64,000 nt of DNA, taken from the NCBI GenBank assembly GCA_024349245.1, contig JALDNG010000048.1:5174001-5238000 (forward strand). Reading direction: 5' to 3'. Every line of letters starts with the position of its first letter. Position 1 is the first letter of the stretch. The stretch comes from Neodontobutis hainanensis. Its lineage: Eukaryota > Chordata > Actinopteri > Gobiiformes > Odontobutidae. This document shows positions 1 to 15,000 of the stretch, in pieces. A model generated the notes under the pieces. It made no database searches. It saw only the letters and a list, made by a program, of their open reading frames with translations, and had not been told where the DNA came from. Position numbers and translations under genes: made by a program.

Positions 1-73
1 GACAGATTTGTGGTTGACTGGTTTGAGGAAAGGCCAGGCATCATGGTGGGCCTCCAACTCATCCAGAAGCAGT
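1..73 (-). CDS. baz2b: baz2b bromodomain, first 24 residues (cut by window edge)
   Basis: Acceptor TTTTTTCTAG at 74-83, then LLLDELEAHHDAWPFLKPVN and HKSV up to the window edge. The WPF shelf motif at the entrance of the acetyl-lysine pocket is present. The ZA loop, helices B and C and the conserved Asn are outside the window, so acetyl-lysine binding competence cannot be judged. Confidence 0.95.
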
Positions 74-3000
74 CTAGAAAAAATCAGCACATAGAACCTC
101 ATGATGTAAGTCAGAATCTATAGTTTTCTCAGCTAACAAAATTAGTTTATAGCAAAGAAGCACGTCAAGCCATTTCTAAGTCAGATGCATTTGTCTTACC
201 GGCACATTGCCAACTCATAATTGTAGCTGTCTTTGGCCATTCTGGCTCTTTTTGAGACATGGTTGTTATGTATGACCTCAGTGCTGGCTATAACATTGTC
301 TCCTTTTCTCTTTTTGAACTCCTTGGTGCTTTTCTTTGGCACGCTGCTGCTGGAAGCCTCCTCTTTGATGAGCTCCCCTGCCACAGATGGCTCTCCGTTT
401 CGTTTTACTTCCCTGGCCTTCTTCCCTCCTCCAGATGTTGGACTCTGTTGCTTCATTGTCCGGAGGGACTGGACACTTTCCTGAATAACAGAACCTACAG
501 CAGTCTGGACAAAGCAAAAAGATTCACAACACTAAGTGTTACATAGGGTTTGGGGGTACAATGTGCTTAAAAAAAAAAAAGGCAATATTCTCCCTGTAAT
601 GTTATTTTTATTATTTGAATGTTACTACTACTAAACCTGCCTTCTTCACAATGGCCTAAAACTGTAAAAATTGTTTGTTAAAATAAAGAGGATAAGCTAT
701 ACATCAGGTGGCTGTACCTCTGTAACACACATGGGACAAAACCAGTCACCGTCAGGTATGATGGTGATCTTGGGTTTATGACAATAAACATGGCAACCTT
801 TATCACAACCATCACAAAGCAGGAGTAAATCTTCATTATCTCCCCTGTGACAAACCTGGCACTGCTGAAAGACAGACAAAAAAAAAAAATACTTCTCCAT
901 TGAGGAAAATGAAGTGTGCACTGTATTATGAAATATTATTAAGATGGAAGAAGAAAATCAAGATTCACCAACCACTTTCATAATAGATCGGTCCCAGGAA
1001 ATAGTTTTCTGCAGCTGCTGAATGCAGAGAGACAGTTGAGCAGAGCTACGGACCTCAGACAGAGCTTTATGCCACAGCTTCATCCCCGGAGCCACTTCTT
1101 TCTCATTCCTATAAGTCCACATAAAGTGAAATGGAGACTATAATGCAGTATAACTTTACTGCCATGTTAATGCACCAGAAACACTGGGTAAATGTTTAAA
1201 AGACAAAGGCTAATGTCCTGTTAAATAATACTGACTAGTTAAACAAAGACATAAAAACGTGATTTTGACAATATATCAAAGGTGAATTAGAAGTAGTTTA
1301 AGACACACCTTCTGTTTAATGTTACCATTTGTTGTAGGAAAGTCAGTCACAATTTTAAATCTGATCCAATGGGCTGTCCTTACCTCCGTTCGATGTTCTT
1401 CTCTAGCTCTGCCAGCCTGGTAACAGCTATATCAAGAGGATTGTTGGGCCGTCTCTCTATTGTGCCAGTGCCATTTAGTTTCTGCTGAGCTGTAGACGAG
1501 ACTGACTTGTGCTCATGATAAACCAGATCCCTCCACATGGACTGGGGCTTAGATTGCATCCAGCCCTGAGGGAGACAGCAGTGAAATATAACATATGGTG
1601 GTTAAAGGACAGTATTTAATGGCACACCATAACTTACATTTACCATAAAAACAAGGATTTTGATGGCAAGGCTATTAAAGGAAGACCTTCAGACATTGTG
1701 GTCAGCTTATTATCCATTGTTATTTGCATTTCAAAGGCCAGGTTATTAGTAAGGGTACATGCAAATACCACCTTTAGAGATTTATAGCTCAGACACAAAC
1801 AAGGTCACCGTTTATGACTGTACTGAGACTAACTTTGTTCTGTATTTAATGGTGCATTCACAAATGTGTTTTAAGCATGAAATGCAATGTGCATAATATA
1901 TAAAGCTGTGTTGTGTCAAGGCCCATACCTTCACTTGCAGGTGTGCAGAAATAACTCTCTTTTCCAAAGCCTCAACCTGCTTTAGCACACTGATGTCCAG
2001 CTTCATGGCTTGTTCTTGAACACACCACCAGTTCATCATCTCTTGACTACTGACTTGATTGCGCAGCCCTTCTACATCAATAACTACAGCCAGAGACATG
2101 CACAACCGACGCATTAGAAATATATTGTCTAGTGTTCAAGACGTCACAAAGGAGCCAAGGTAAAGTGGACCCACCATGTCTGTGAACACAGAACTGGGTC
2201 ATGTACTGCATATGTTTTTGGATCTGTTTATTCAAAAACTTCTCTCTGATGCCTCGACAATGAAGTGTCTTGGACAAATTCTGCAGTTCCTTCACATCTG
2301 ATATCCACCACCAGCCATTTATCATATCTGCCAAAAAAGACACATAAAAAATAGTCACACACAGACCCATTTGATTTTAGAGACGTTGTTCAACTAAGTG
2401 ACAGTTGTCACTGCATGCATTCCACCCTCTGTGGGCTGGCAGTGTGCCTCTTACCCTCAGGGATACACTGAGGAATAGAGTAGTCCTGGGTCTTGGCCAC
2501 CTCCACAGCAGGGGATGAGGCACAAGTGGGCTTGTCACTTGGGGACTCGGGGTTCTCAATCTTGCTGACAGAGTTGTAACTTGCCTGGAAGGGAACCCTG
2601 ATCCTATTACTCTGTGCATGCTGGGAGGCCAGATCCCCTTTGGGGGGTAGAGAACTGCCAGGGAAGGGCAGGCTTGTACGTGACGAGGCACTGGACATGT
2701 CACATAATGTCTCTTGGCTTTGATGAGTTCCAGACTGTACTTGCTGATAATACACAAAAATATTAGATGCAGACAAAAATCATTCATCTTTAGTCTTATT
2801 TACACTGTATTATACAACTGTAAATAAAGAGCCCACGCAATCAATATCAATAAATGTAAATATTTGATCAAATTAGACACATTATTATTTACCAACCTGT
2901 TGGACTGACAGATGCATGTTGTTAAATGCAGTAGAATTACCACTGGTCACTGCATTATTAGCTGAAAAGGAAGAGGCAGATTTGGTCTTGATTTGTGAAA

Positions 3001-6000
3001 AGGATGAAGAAGGGACAGAACCAGCGGTGACAAAGGACTCGTCACATGGCAATCGAGGCAGAAGGCTAAACCATGGCTGGCGTTGGCTAAGTAATGATTG
3101 AATGTGATGTTTATCGGTAATTTCCAGCAAAGACGAGTCAAGACTGGTGTGTTGGGGATCTCCTAGGTCAGAGGTGGGACAGAAGCCATAAGATGGGCGG
3201 GCAGAATGAGGACTGCGGTGACATTTATGAAAATTGTTTACTGGATCTTGGACCATTTTTGCTTCTTCGAGGAGTTTACTGAGATTACAGAGAGAGCCAG
3301 GTTTGTGGTTAGAGAGGCTGTCTTTGTGCTGCTGGCATTTCAGTGTGGCTGTATCCTCGTCTGTGCTCAGTGCTGGGCTTGGGACCACCTTCTCTTTCAT
3401 CTCAGACAGCTGCTCCTCATTTACCCACATCACCTGTACAGTGTTTTGTTTCTGCTCCTGTGGTACATCTTCATGGCCTAAATAAATTGGTATTCAATAT
3501 TATTATAAACAAATAACAAACAAGTCTTGTTAAAAGGGTGAAAATGAATTTATTTTTTGTTGTTGTGACCAGTTTTTTTGCAACACAAACCTTCTCTAGT
3601 TCCCATTCCTTCGACAAAGATGCCACCACACTGTGGAAGGACCCAGTAGCACCTCTTGTAGCGGTCTTGTCCAATCATCATCGACCGTAGACAGTGAGAT
3701 GATTCCAGTATCTGTTGTCGGATTTCATTGTGTTGCTAAAAACAAATGAGCCATTACAAAAGTATTACAGTAAACAACCCTTAAGACAGTACCAGTTCAA
3801 TTTACCTTGTAAACTTTCTCTATTTGGTTCTCCAGCTCCTCCACACTGATAGAACCTGTGCCATCTTCCTACATGAAAAGAAATCTCAGCTTTTAAGGTT
3901 AATGAACAGGCTGACATTTATTGTAACAAACATAGCTCACACATGCTGCTGCAACTGACCTCGTCTTCAAAAACCTTCTTTACTTTTTTTTCTTCATCAT
4001 CTTCAGCCTCCTCCTCCTCATCCCTGTCTTCACTCTCCTCATCTTCATCATCTTCCTCCTCACTGTCCCCTTCCTTCCTTTTGCTTTTGATTCTAGCAGC
4101 GGAGGTCACACAGGCCAAGGTGTCCTCTCCTACAATAATATCTCTTTTCCCGGTCTTCTTAGCATGAATGCTCCTTAGTCTTTTAAGACAACAACAGGAG
4201 AGTTCAAGTTCACTTCTAAAACTTTGTTTTAGTGAAATGCAGCTTATTTAAACTTACTTGCGGAGCTTTCCCTCAACAATCCACTTTTCCTTCCTCAAGT
4301 TGTTTATGTGGTCTATGTTTTTGTCGATCTCACTGCAACGCAGACATATTATAAACTATATATTGTTATTTACAAAAATAAACAGATGTTCTTGTGAAGC
4401 TTTTGATTAAAAAAGAGCAGCATGTTGCCTTGCACTACACTGTAGTGGACACCAGATGTGTTTCAAATTCTTGCCAGCACTGCTTAAAATTTAATGAGGC
4501 CCGGTTTGATGCAACCACATGAAACTGTCCATCAGACCACATCCATCAGATTGCTTCTGATACCCATGTCAGTGTGATAAAAGTTCCTGTGAATACATGC
4601 CAAAACCATCCTCTCTCAGCTAAAGCAGAATTATTTGGTTAGGGTTATTTTAATTGTTAATTTTACAAAGTTATAATACAAGTTATTTTATGTTCACTGA
4701 CTGAGGTCAAGCAGCAAAATGAGATGGGATTAAAGAGCAGGAGATAATGGACACTTACTTGACCACAGCTTTACAGCAGCAGAGCTCATTAACCAGGAAG
4801 GCCAGTACAGAGGCTTTATCTGACGGCCGGTGTGCCCGAAAGTCTTTAGTCCTGAGACTGAGGGCCAGATCTGACTGCTCACAATGACTTTCCAAGTAGA
4901 GCCGCAGAATCTCCGATACATTGTCTCTGTTGATCTCCACATTTGTCAAGTATTCTCCTAAAGAGGTCTTGCTCTGAGAGTGTAGAATTATTATAGATAA
5001 ATAAAAAGAAAATACAACTGAAAATGTGGAAAAACATGCAATCCTGCTCTTACCTTGTGACCTTGAGGTAGACTGGGATCACTCACAGCAGCAGAGACTA
5101 GACCCACCAGGAGGTCCTGCACCTTGTCCACACCGTCACTGACATTAAGCAAGCCCTCTTGAAGCTCACTTAGGCTGAGTGCATTTATGTTTAAACCAAG
5201 GACCTTTCCAAAGCTGTGCACAAACTGCAACACCATCAGACAGTCCGAGAAGGTGCTCCCTGATAATACCAGGCCAGGAATACGAGACAGCTCAGGAAGT
5301 GGCTGTGGGGAAAAACAGGGAAATCAAATTTGTTTGTGACACAAGACTTGGTTACTATTTTTGATGATGAGAAAGCTAGAGTTTGGTCAGTAGTAAATGC
5401 ATTTTTATTTTTTATTAATTATTAATATCAGCAGATCCGATTCCTCCAGCATGCGTTCCTTTACTATACAAGTCACCACTTGATGGCAGTATTTTAACTA
5501 GTTGCTTTTTTTGAGAGAGCACTGTTACCTACAGTTTAGCATTTCCTCAATACTATTATTCTGATTGTGTGAAAATGACCATTTGCAGTCATGAATGGAA
5601 TCTTTCTGATTAAGTCCACCTTATGATCTGCTAAACACAGATCTTCTCTGGGTTTTTTCAGCTCCTTGGCCTTTTCCAGTTCAAGTCTTCTCAGCTCCAG
5701 CTTCCTCTCTTTGTTCAACCGTTTCTCATTCTTCTTTTCCTTCCTCAGACGCTCCTTCTCCTAGAGCCAGGTGCCAGAAACCACATTCTATCACAAAATA
5801 TAGACATTATATATTACAGAATAAATAATAAACATGTCAGAAAGGACCCACCTCTGCCTTCTTGCGGGCCTCCACTGCCTTCATGAGCATTACGTGCTGC
5901 TTCCGTCTCTCCTTCTCCTGCCAGAGCATAAACACAGCCTGTCAATTGTTATTCTTCTGTTCTTTTCTTGTAAATAAAATAGGTCAAAGATGAAACAAGT

Positions 6001-9000
6001 GGCTTAGAGAAAACATCATGCAGAGATGAAAAACCACAATCTGACGTTATCATCACAAGAATAAAATAAATGAACTAAAAATAGTGTTAGAATAAACAAC
6101 ACATGTTATACAAATGAGATACTTAGCCATTAATAATAAAAGCATGTTCTAGAAAGGCCATGCAAGACAATGTATGGAATGACTGCAGGGCGAGGGGTAA
6201 CCAGACAAAAAAAAAAAAACATACCCAAACAATATCTAGCCTATGCATTTCCATTTCCTAGTAGAAAAATATCAGGTATTAAAAAACACAAAATAACACT
6301 GCTGTCAATGTAAAAAACTAACTGGAACAACTTTCACATTTCTATAGCGTAGAATATAGAAGTAAATAAGCCTTAGCTCACCTGGTGTTTTAATAAAAGA
6401 GAGTGCAATCTACGCAACTCTCTCTCCTGAAAAAAAGAAAAACCTTTTATCTACAAAATACTGAGGTACACAATGTCACATGCCCTGATCTCCAAGAGAA
6501 AAAATACATCTTTTTATGTTACCCAAAAAGAACAAAATACCAAAGGGAAACTGATTCAGCTGAGTAGTCTGTAACAATTCAGTCTTACCTTGTTCCGTTT
6601 CTCCGTCTCCAGTATTTTAGCATTAGCAGCTGCTTCTTTCTTCTTTCTTTTTGCCTAAAGTGGAAAAACGTATCATAGACACAATCACAATATACTGTAT
6701 GTCATGCTGCACAAGAAATATACCATGTATATTTCCCATAACACTGGCTGCCTGTGTGATCTTATGCCACTGATATAGTATAATCAGAGCCAGTGCTTTC
6801 AGACACATCGAACTCTTTAGCAATGAGATAATAATTTCCACTTGTTCCCACTCAATTTCAAACGTGCTGTACTTATTAGGAAATTGCAGCTGGAAGAGTA
6901 AACTAAGCAAAAACTACCATCAGTAGTATTACCATCACTGCCTAAATGAAATTATGTTAAAAGTTGCTTGCGAAGCATGTCATCTGAAATGTGACCAAAA
7001 TCTTTTTGCCTTTTTTGGTGAAAGAACAAAAAATAAACATTTCATCTTGCTGAGGTAAACTTTAGTCCACCTCATACTGTATTCCACAGAAACGCAATCA
7101 CAGACTGAGGAGATTTTCATATTCAATGGGACTTTTGCGAGAAAGCAATTAAGCATTAGTGGTGCGTACTTACAGGATGTAACTAAAAAGTGGGGCCAAA
7201 TAATTTTAGAAATAGCCTTTGGTTGGGGTTTTAATCCTATCAACAGCAGATAGAAGTGTGTTACTGTGTCTCTGCAGTAAGTTTTAAGGACCGACCTCAA
7301 GAATTTGCTGTGCACGGACTTCTTTCTCCAAACGAATTTGCTGAATGCGCTTGATCTTCTCCTGGTAAACGAATGAGGGCGAGATCAAATGAATTAACTG
7401 TTAAGTCATGCATGTTATAGAATGGGGTGGGAGAAAGGTATAGTGGATCTATGCAAATGGGAATGTTGCAATTTAAAAAAGGACAGCAACTTCTCTGCAA
7501 AACTCTCTAAGCAATACAATTATGCTTCAAACCTTTATACCGTCAATGTCGCAGAATATAAGCATTATAAACAGCTGCACATAGCTTTGCACAGAGCATA
7601 AACATGGCGTGTGGTCCTTACTTGCTGCTTAATGATCTTCATGTGCTCCTTTTTTTTGCGTCGCTCCTCAGCTGCCAGCATTGCTTCATGAGACAATTAC
7701 ATTGCATAATTCACACAAAGTATAATTTTATTTTTTAAAATCATCTGGTCACTTATACCTTGCTGCTTCTTTGCTTCTTTAGCCGCTTGAGCCATGGCCT
7801 GCTTCTCGCGTTTTCTCATCATTTTGATCTGTGTGGCTTGTCGAGCTATTTCTGCATTTAAATACATTTAGTGTTTATAACTCAAAACAAGTGTATGTAA
7901 AGTCTGATGTATGTGATCTAGATACTACAGAGGTAGAACACATTGGATGGACTACTGATCTGCATGCATCCAGATGGTTCTAACGACACTTTTAATATGA
8001 CATTCCTAGCTTTAATTCAGTCATCACACTAACCTTGAGCCTCCAGTTTACGAAGCAGCTTAGCATCAGTGACATCTTGTAAATGAGGACAGGGTTTAGC
8101 TTCTAAACCATCGGCTGCTGCTTGGCACTGAGCCTTTCTTTGACGTCTGCCGTCCATCGCTATGATGCACGGCACAATCTCCTCATCGGCCAGCAAGATC
8201 CACTGTAAACCCTTCCATGATGTGAAAGAAAAGAAGGATTAAAAAAAATATATTTGCAGTTATCTGCTAATCACATTAAGTTATGAACGCTCACAACTTA
8301 AATTGTTTGTGAAAATCTTTTGTGTTCAGGCTGTGTAGACAATGTACAACTTATGCCACCAACTTCATAACTTCTTTCAGACTAAGATGTAAACATAGAA
8401 TTCCAGGAGTTACCTCTGGTCCTTCTCTGGCTTCGTAGAAGTCGCCTAGTTTTATTTTTGTGCTGAAGCTGAAGTTATCCCGAGAGATTTCATTAATGCC
8501 ATTCCTCACCAAGTACTGCAAATAAAAAAGGTATGTATTATTCAAAGAAACAGTTTAATTGCTTGTTGATAGATGCATAAATGAGGGTACACTTGTTACC
8601 TTCATCACATCAGGATACTGACGGAGCTTCTTTCCACATGGAGCGTAGTAACACACTTCTCCTTGCAGACGTCCTGCCACAGTTTTTATCCGGGTCACTC
8701 TTTGCCAGCTGAGATAAATATACCCAATATGACAATAGCAAAAGAAAAATTGCATTGACAGCTTTTAAAAAAAGACATCTTTTGGACATTAAGCAATATA
8801 AGAGCCAGTCACTAAATCATTTAAACTATAAAATGCTGCATAGATAGTTTTTTAGGCTATTAAATTAGCAGCATTTGATTAACTTTTGCTCTTAGTATTG
8901 TCACTGAACTAATGTAATGTAACAAAGTGAATAGTTGTACAAAGTGCAGCTGTACTGACACAAAACTCTCATGGGTCTGAGTTGTCAAAAGATGTGTGAA

Positions 9001-12000
9001 AAGTTTTCTGGGGAGATCTCACAATGTGCCGTATCTGAAACCAGGTGCACTGTTCTTTTTTTATGTCAAGGAAGCATTAAAATAACTTTAGGGCTTCGTG
9101 TAAGTTTCAAACTAGGAATTTCTTTGTGTTGTGTCAATTTGTGTTTGAATTTTAAACATTTTCATACATAAAATAAACTCACCCAAACCCAAGAGGTAAT
9201 CTTAGTGCTTTCTCGTCTTTTACTCTCTTCTTCTGTTCTGGTTTGGGAAAATGAAGAAACAAATACAGTTAAAAAAAAAAAGAAATCCCATTACAGCTAT
9301 CAATAATAAAGCTTCAGTGTAGGGGAAAAAAAAAAAAAATAAAAAAAAAAAAGAAATCACAGAAATAGCTATTAATAAAGTATCTTAAGGGATTTCACTC
9401 TTGTGTCTTGTTCTCTGTTTTACCTGGCAGTGGGACAAATGTAAAGGCTGTCATGTTGTTGTGGTTCCTTAATGCCTCTAAGCTGGTCATTGCTGTAGCG
9501 CTGCCAAGGCTGCTGGGAGGACAAGGGGGCTTGAGGACCTTCATGTTGAGAAGAGAGGCGTTAACTGAGATGCTGGATGAGGATTTGTGAGAAATGGATT
9601 CTTTGGAAAGTTTCAAAGAAGTCCTATGTGCATCGCTGTGCTCTTTTATATCATCCTCAGATCCAGAGTTAGGTTCAAGGTTGCTCTCAGATTCTGCAGT
9701 GAGAACAAAGAAAGTTAGTGAAAGACAAAAAAAAAAAATATAATAATAAACATATATACGGTTTATTATTATGGCATTGGTCTAACCTGATAAACTACTG
9801 TTTGAATCTTCAGTACAATTGCAGCCATAGTCATCATCTTCCAAAGAGTCATCTGAGCCCACATTTTTGCGTTTTTCAGACACACTTTTTCCATTTACAT
9901 TTTCTAAACACTTGGTTGTAGCTGTTGTCGTATTACTTTGTGGCTCCTTGCTGCCTGTGCTTAAGTTGATAGCCATTGTAAAGCTGGTTCTAGCGTCTAT
10001 TGGTCTGTTACTATGGCCATGTGGTTTAGTGATAAGAGCCAGAGGAGCATCCTGAACATCACTATGGATCAAGCTTTTTCTATGATGGTTTAGAAAAAGA
10101 CTTGCACTATTCCCATTTGGAGATGACAGCAAATGCCTGTTCACTGATGACAGCTGAGGTGAGGTCATCAATAAAGAGGACTGGGAAGCTGAATTCTTGT
10201 GACTTGTGTACCAGTCTTGAGTTTTGAAGGAGGCCTTAATGGTCGAGAGGGACTGGGAAAAAAAAAAAAAAAAAAGCATGCAATTATACAAACCGTCACT
10301 GTAATGGTATTCATGGGTAATGTCATTTAAAGCGTAAGAAGAAAGGACAGCATACATTTTTGTGATAATTATTGTAAAAGCTGAAGTGTAAAATAATACT
10401 TTCAAATTGTATAGCTAAGTGCCATGTCTTGTTTTTTTTTTTTTTTTTTTTTAATAGTGAAGGAAAGCCAAGTCAATTCTCTCTCATGCAGAATTAAACA
10501 ATTATAAGTATTATGATAGAGTTTAAATTGTTAAGAACTGCAGTTCAAGAATGAAAAATAAAAACACAAAAATAAATAAATAAAGCTAAACAAGTGGAAC
10601 TTTAAAGCCACTGCAATAAATATTGTGTAACAATCTTTTGTTTTTATTTGTATAAAATAGTACTAATGTAAAATTGCTAATGGTTACATAATTTATCTAT
10701 TTATGAATGAATGAATGATTAAGCTCAAAGACATAATTGCTTGTGTTGCTATTAAGCTTTATCAGTAGGATGACTGGTTTTAAGTATTTGGTAATGCCAA
10801 GCGTTTATCCCATATTCATAATGTTTTTGACTACGATTCAAAAAGTTACAACAGTTCTTGTAGACTGCAACTGGCATTTTACAAATCACTTAAGTACTGA
10901 AGTAAAAGTGAACAAGTTTAAAGTGGGTCAGAACAGACAGACGAGCAGAAACTATTTCACCACAACTGATTCACTTAATGTGAATATCATAAATAATTGT
11001 GCGGTTCATCCAATTCTTCATAATTACAGCAGTGTGGCATTGTTAAGGGAGAGCATGCAAGTAGATCATGACAAAATTATTGGAACGCACTTACCTCTCG
11101 CAGAGCAGAACTGTCTGCATAAAATAAAGCTTCAGATTCAAGTTTTCCATTGTTCCTATTGTTACAAGCTTCATGTATGCTTTTAGGAGAAGACATCAAT
11201 TGTCTGGGCTTGTGTAGTGGCTTTTGTGGGACTAACTGAGCTGGGGATTTCGGTAAAGCTGAGTGTAAAGGAGATTTAGGTAATGAGAGTTGTGAGGGTT
11301 CAGGTGAGGAACAAAAGGACATTGGCTTTAAAGGGTAGACAGAATGAGAGATGTGCTTAGCTGAAGATTTCCAGCGATTGGTTGAGGAAATGGATGATGA
11401 GGAGCAGAAGTCTTTGTTGTGAGCTTGTGCCTTAGGCGTGGCGTAGGCTGTAGGTCCTGTCGTCTGGATAACACTAATGTGCTGCTCCTCTGAAGGCATG
11501 GACACTGCTGTGAACAGAGGGGGGCCGGCAGGATGAGTTGAAGCCTGGAGGCGGTGCGAGGAAGTCAAAGGGACGTCGTCAGGACTTTGTTGAGCCGTAA
11601 CGGTCTCACTGTCTCGAGCTGTATATCCGTCACTGGTGTAAGGTCTCTTCTTTTTAGTGTCAGAAGTGTTGTGTGTCAGCCGCTGAGTGGGAGGATGAGG
11701 AAGACGGGGGAGAAGACAGCATGTCATGTCAGTCCTACTGTGGAAGCCTGACAGTGGCAGCTCTGTCAGCGCGCACATACATCCAGTTTACCACCCACAA
11801 CTACGGCTACTTTTGGCAATCCAAGTGGCATTTACAAAAGAGCACATATTCTGTACAAATTTTGTCAGACATAACATTCTTGTATTTCATTTATCCATTT
11901 TTAAACTAATTGGTGTCAAACATACAAGTTTCAATGCTCAAGAAATATATACTGAACAAAAATTTAAATGTAACCCTTTTTTTGTTTTTGTCATGAGTTG

Positions 12001-15000
12001 AAATCAAGATCTAAGACTTTGTCTATGTACACAAAAGGCCCTTTTCTCACAAATATTGTTAGTGAGCACTTCTCCTTTGACGAGATAATCTATCTACCTC
12101 ACAGGTGTGGCATATCACAGTCTGATTAGAGAGCATAATGACACTATGACAACCGTGATGACACCCAGTGTCACTATCACACACATCCTGGTAAAATAAA
12201 TAAATAAATAATACCGCTTGCAAGAAAAACTGAAATGAGAAAATAAATGGATTGTCTGAGGAAACAGCAGTTTTTACCTCAAAACCAGGAGGTCAGTGAT
12301 GAAGCAGTGAGTGTAAGCTACATTATTGCTAGCAAAATAGCTTTGGCATTGAAGGAACATTGTGAGGCTAAGTTCATGGAAACCAATGATTGTAGAAAAA
12401 TACATGCTGGAGGCTTTTGCCAACATTAGCCTTTTTTGGTTGAAATTGATGAAAGCCCTGACATTATAATATAATTGGACTTTTTACACTAAAAAAAACA
12501 AAAATAGAGTTGCCAATTCAGCTCAAACTGGGATGTACAGTATGTGACCCCTGAACTTAAATGGGTTTTTGACACTCCTGCTGTGGTGACACTTACTAAC
12601 AGCACACTCAAATATTCAGCAAGTTGCCATTTGGCTTAAAAAACTTGTGCAGAATTAGCATTTTTTGTGGCCAATTCTCTTTAGTTCATTTTAAATGTAC
12701 TGCTTAACCTCCACTACCAAAATGCACACACAGCTCTGCACTAGACCTGCGTTTACATAATAAATAATTTCAGTCAGGGACACTTACTGGAAATTTCCTT
12801 TTAAATTGTGTGTCTTTGTCAGATGCATCACTTCCGTCGCTTGGGTCATCCTCATCTCCACTGTCGTCATTGTCCTCCTCCTCCTCCATGTCATCAGGAT
12901 CACTACTGCTGTCCTCGCCATCAGTGGAGTTTCCTAACAGGGACCCAGAGTGGCTGCCGCTCATGCTTGCAGCCTCCACTATTCTTTTCTGGGGGTGCCA
13001 TTTGGAAATGTGAGTGACTTATAGAGAAAACTGAACAGTAAATGAAAGGTTAAGAAAAAATGTTCCTTACGTTATCTTTTGTTGCAGCTTTGCTTTTCTC
13101 TTGGTTCCCTTTTATTGCAAATGGACTGGTGTTGACAACAGCTTTTCCACTCGGGGACGAAGTATGTCTACCATTTACGGTTTCATTTAAGTCTACAGAA
13201 AATAACAGTTCAATATTAAAGAGCACAACACAAGCATTTCCCCATGTAAAGTAAAGTTCTAGTTACCTTTGATTTGTGAAAAGGCAACATCCTGGTTCTT
13301 GAATGTTGGTGTAAACATTGGCATTCCAGCAAGCAGAGGAGAGAAGAAGGCTGCTGAGGCTCTGGAGTGGGCTTCAGGTGACCACCACGGCTCTAGTGGT
13401 GGATTGGGAGGTATGTTCAAAATTTACAATTTTATAGAAATCACAATTTTAAAAAGGACAACTGGTTGAAGTTAATTTGCTGCCAGACAGTTATTTCCCC
13501 CATTATAAAATTTAAAGCATGGGTCATGAAGTCTGCTATCTGCAGAGAGTCACCTCTTTAACAGCAATACAGCTCCCCAGAGTGACACTGTAATAAAATA
13601 CCATCTGGTTTTTCATTTAAATTGTACAAGGTGTAAAAGTCAGTAGGTCAGATGTAAGTCACTGCCATTCAAAACTTTTGAGCATTATACGCGCAATCTT
13701 TACATAAAAAAAAAAAAGACAGAAGAAAAAAATATTAGTCAATGTGAATTAATATTTTTCCTACCAGGTATTGTCCCAAACTGGGAGTGAGAGGCAAGGA
13801 CAGCAGACAGACCTAGACCTCCAAGACTGCCAAAGTCAGAGCGAGGCATGTAGAGGCTGAACGCTGGACTACTTCCTGAAGAAAATACAAAGAGTGATAT
13901 GACAAAAGTTTTTCATGGACCATTTTAACTAAACATTATTGTATTGTCCTAAACTGAATTATTATACATTAGTGCATGTTCCATCTCACTCTGACTAGCA
14001 GCAGGTGATGCTCATATATATATTTTTATTCTTTTAATATTTACTGCTCAGTCTAAAATAAATTAACAAATTTTTCCATTGAGGTCCATCAGTTGAATAA
14101 ATTATGATAAGCCATGTGTGCATTTTTCATTTTCATAGCATGCAGTAAAAACAGGATTTTTATCATGAAAAGAAAATCATCATAAAAAGGGGAGTATGTA
14201 AATGTCCACATTATTTGGTGGTCAGGGGTAATCTGACAGCTTATGCATCACTGCTGCTTGCTGCATAATGGCTTTGACCACAATTAGTATTCAGCGAAAA
14301 CAAGAGGATGTCGGCGGCTGCGTGCACAGTGTGAGGCTGACAGACGTGTCAAATCACACGGAGGAAAATAAAACTACAGGTTGTCAAAGACATCCACAAG
14401 GGCAAACTGTTTTTTAACATTCATTAATTTAGCAGCCTCTCTGTTGTACAAAATAATTTTAAAGTGAACCATTGCACAAAGGCATCTTAAAGTTTCTTTT
14501 TGGTGAGGCTTCATTTCTTTATAAATTTGTCTGCACTACAACAGTACAAAGTCGGGAATAATCAAACGGTCAGCAAGAATGAGAATTAATTTACATTTAT
14601 TAGTGGCTAGGGAATCAATGCCATTTTGAATGTTATTTTTGATCAATCTTTCACACAAAGGCCCTCTAGATGTCAACAATATATCCATTGCAATATATCC
14701 ATTTTTAAAACTATAAAATTCCCTTCAAGTGTGTGGTGTTTGTACCGCAAGTGGTTTGAGGGGAGCGGGCTGAAGAGCTGCTTGCCAGGCTACACTTGGC
14801 GGGTGGCGTCTGGGACAGAGAAGGAGATGAAGTGTCCGAAAAAGAGCACGTGTGGAGGGAGGATGAAGCTGATGGTAGGGAAGTCATCTTTTTTTCTGTC
14901 CCACACAAAATAGACAACCCCTTCAACAGCCAACACACAGCTAGAACATAATTCTTTGAAAGTAAAAACATAATTAAAAGACAGAAATAACAAAATGTCC

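Noticed and set aside
8034..8202. Acceptor at 8203 for the baz2b exon after the MBD
   Set aside because: It would remove the conserved GLQ before WILLAD; the AG at 8213-8212 has a better tract and gives the joint seen in the family.
11077..11778. Continuous 233-codon frame taken as one coding exon
   Set aside because: Only 11095-11682 is coding: a strong polypyrimidine tract and CAG end at 11683 and a GTAAGT donor lies at 11094. The residues outside are intron.
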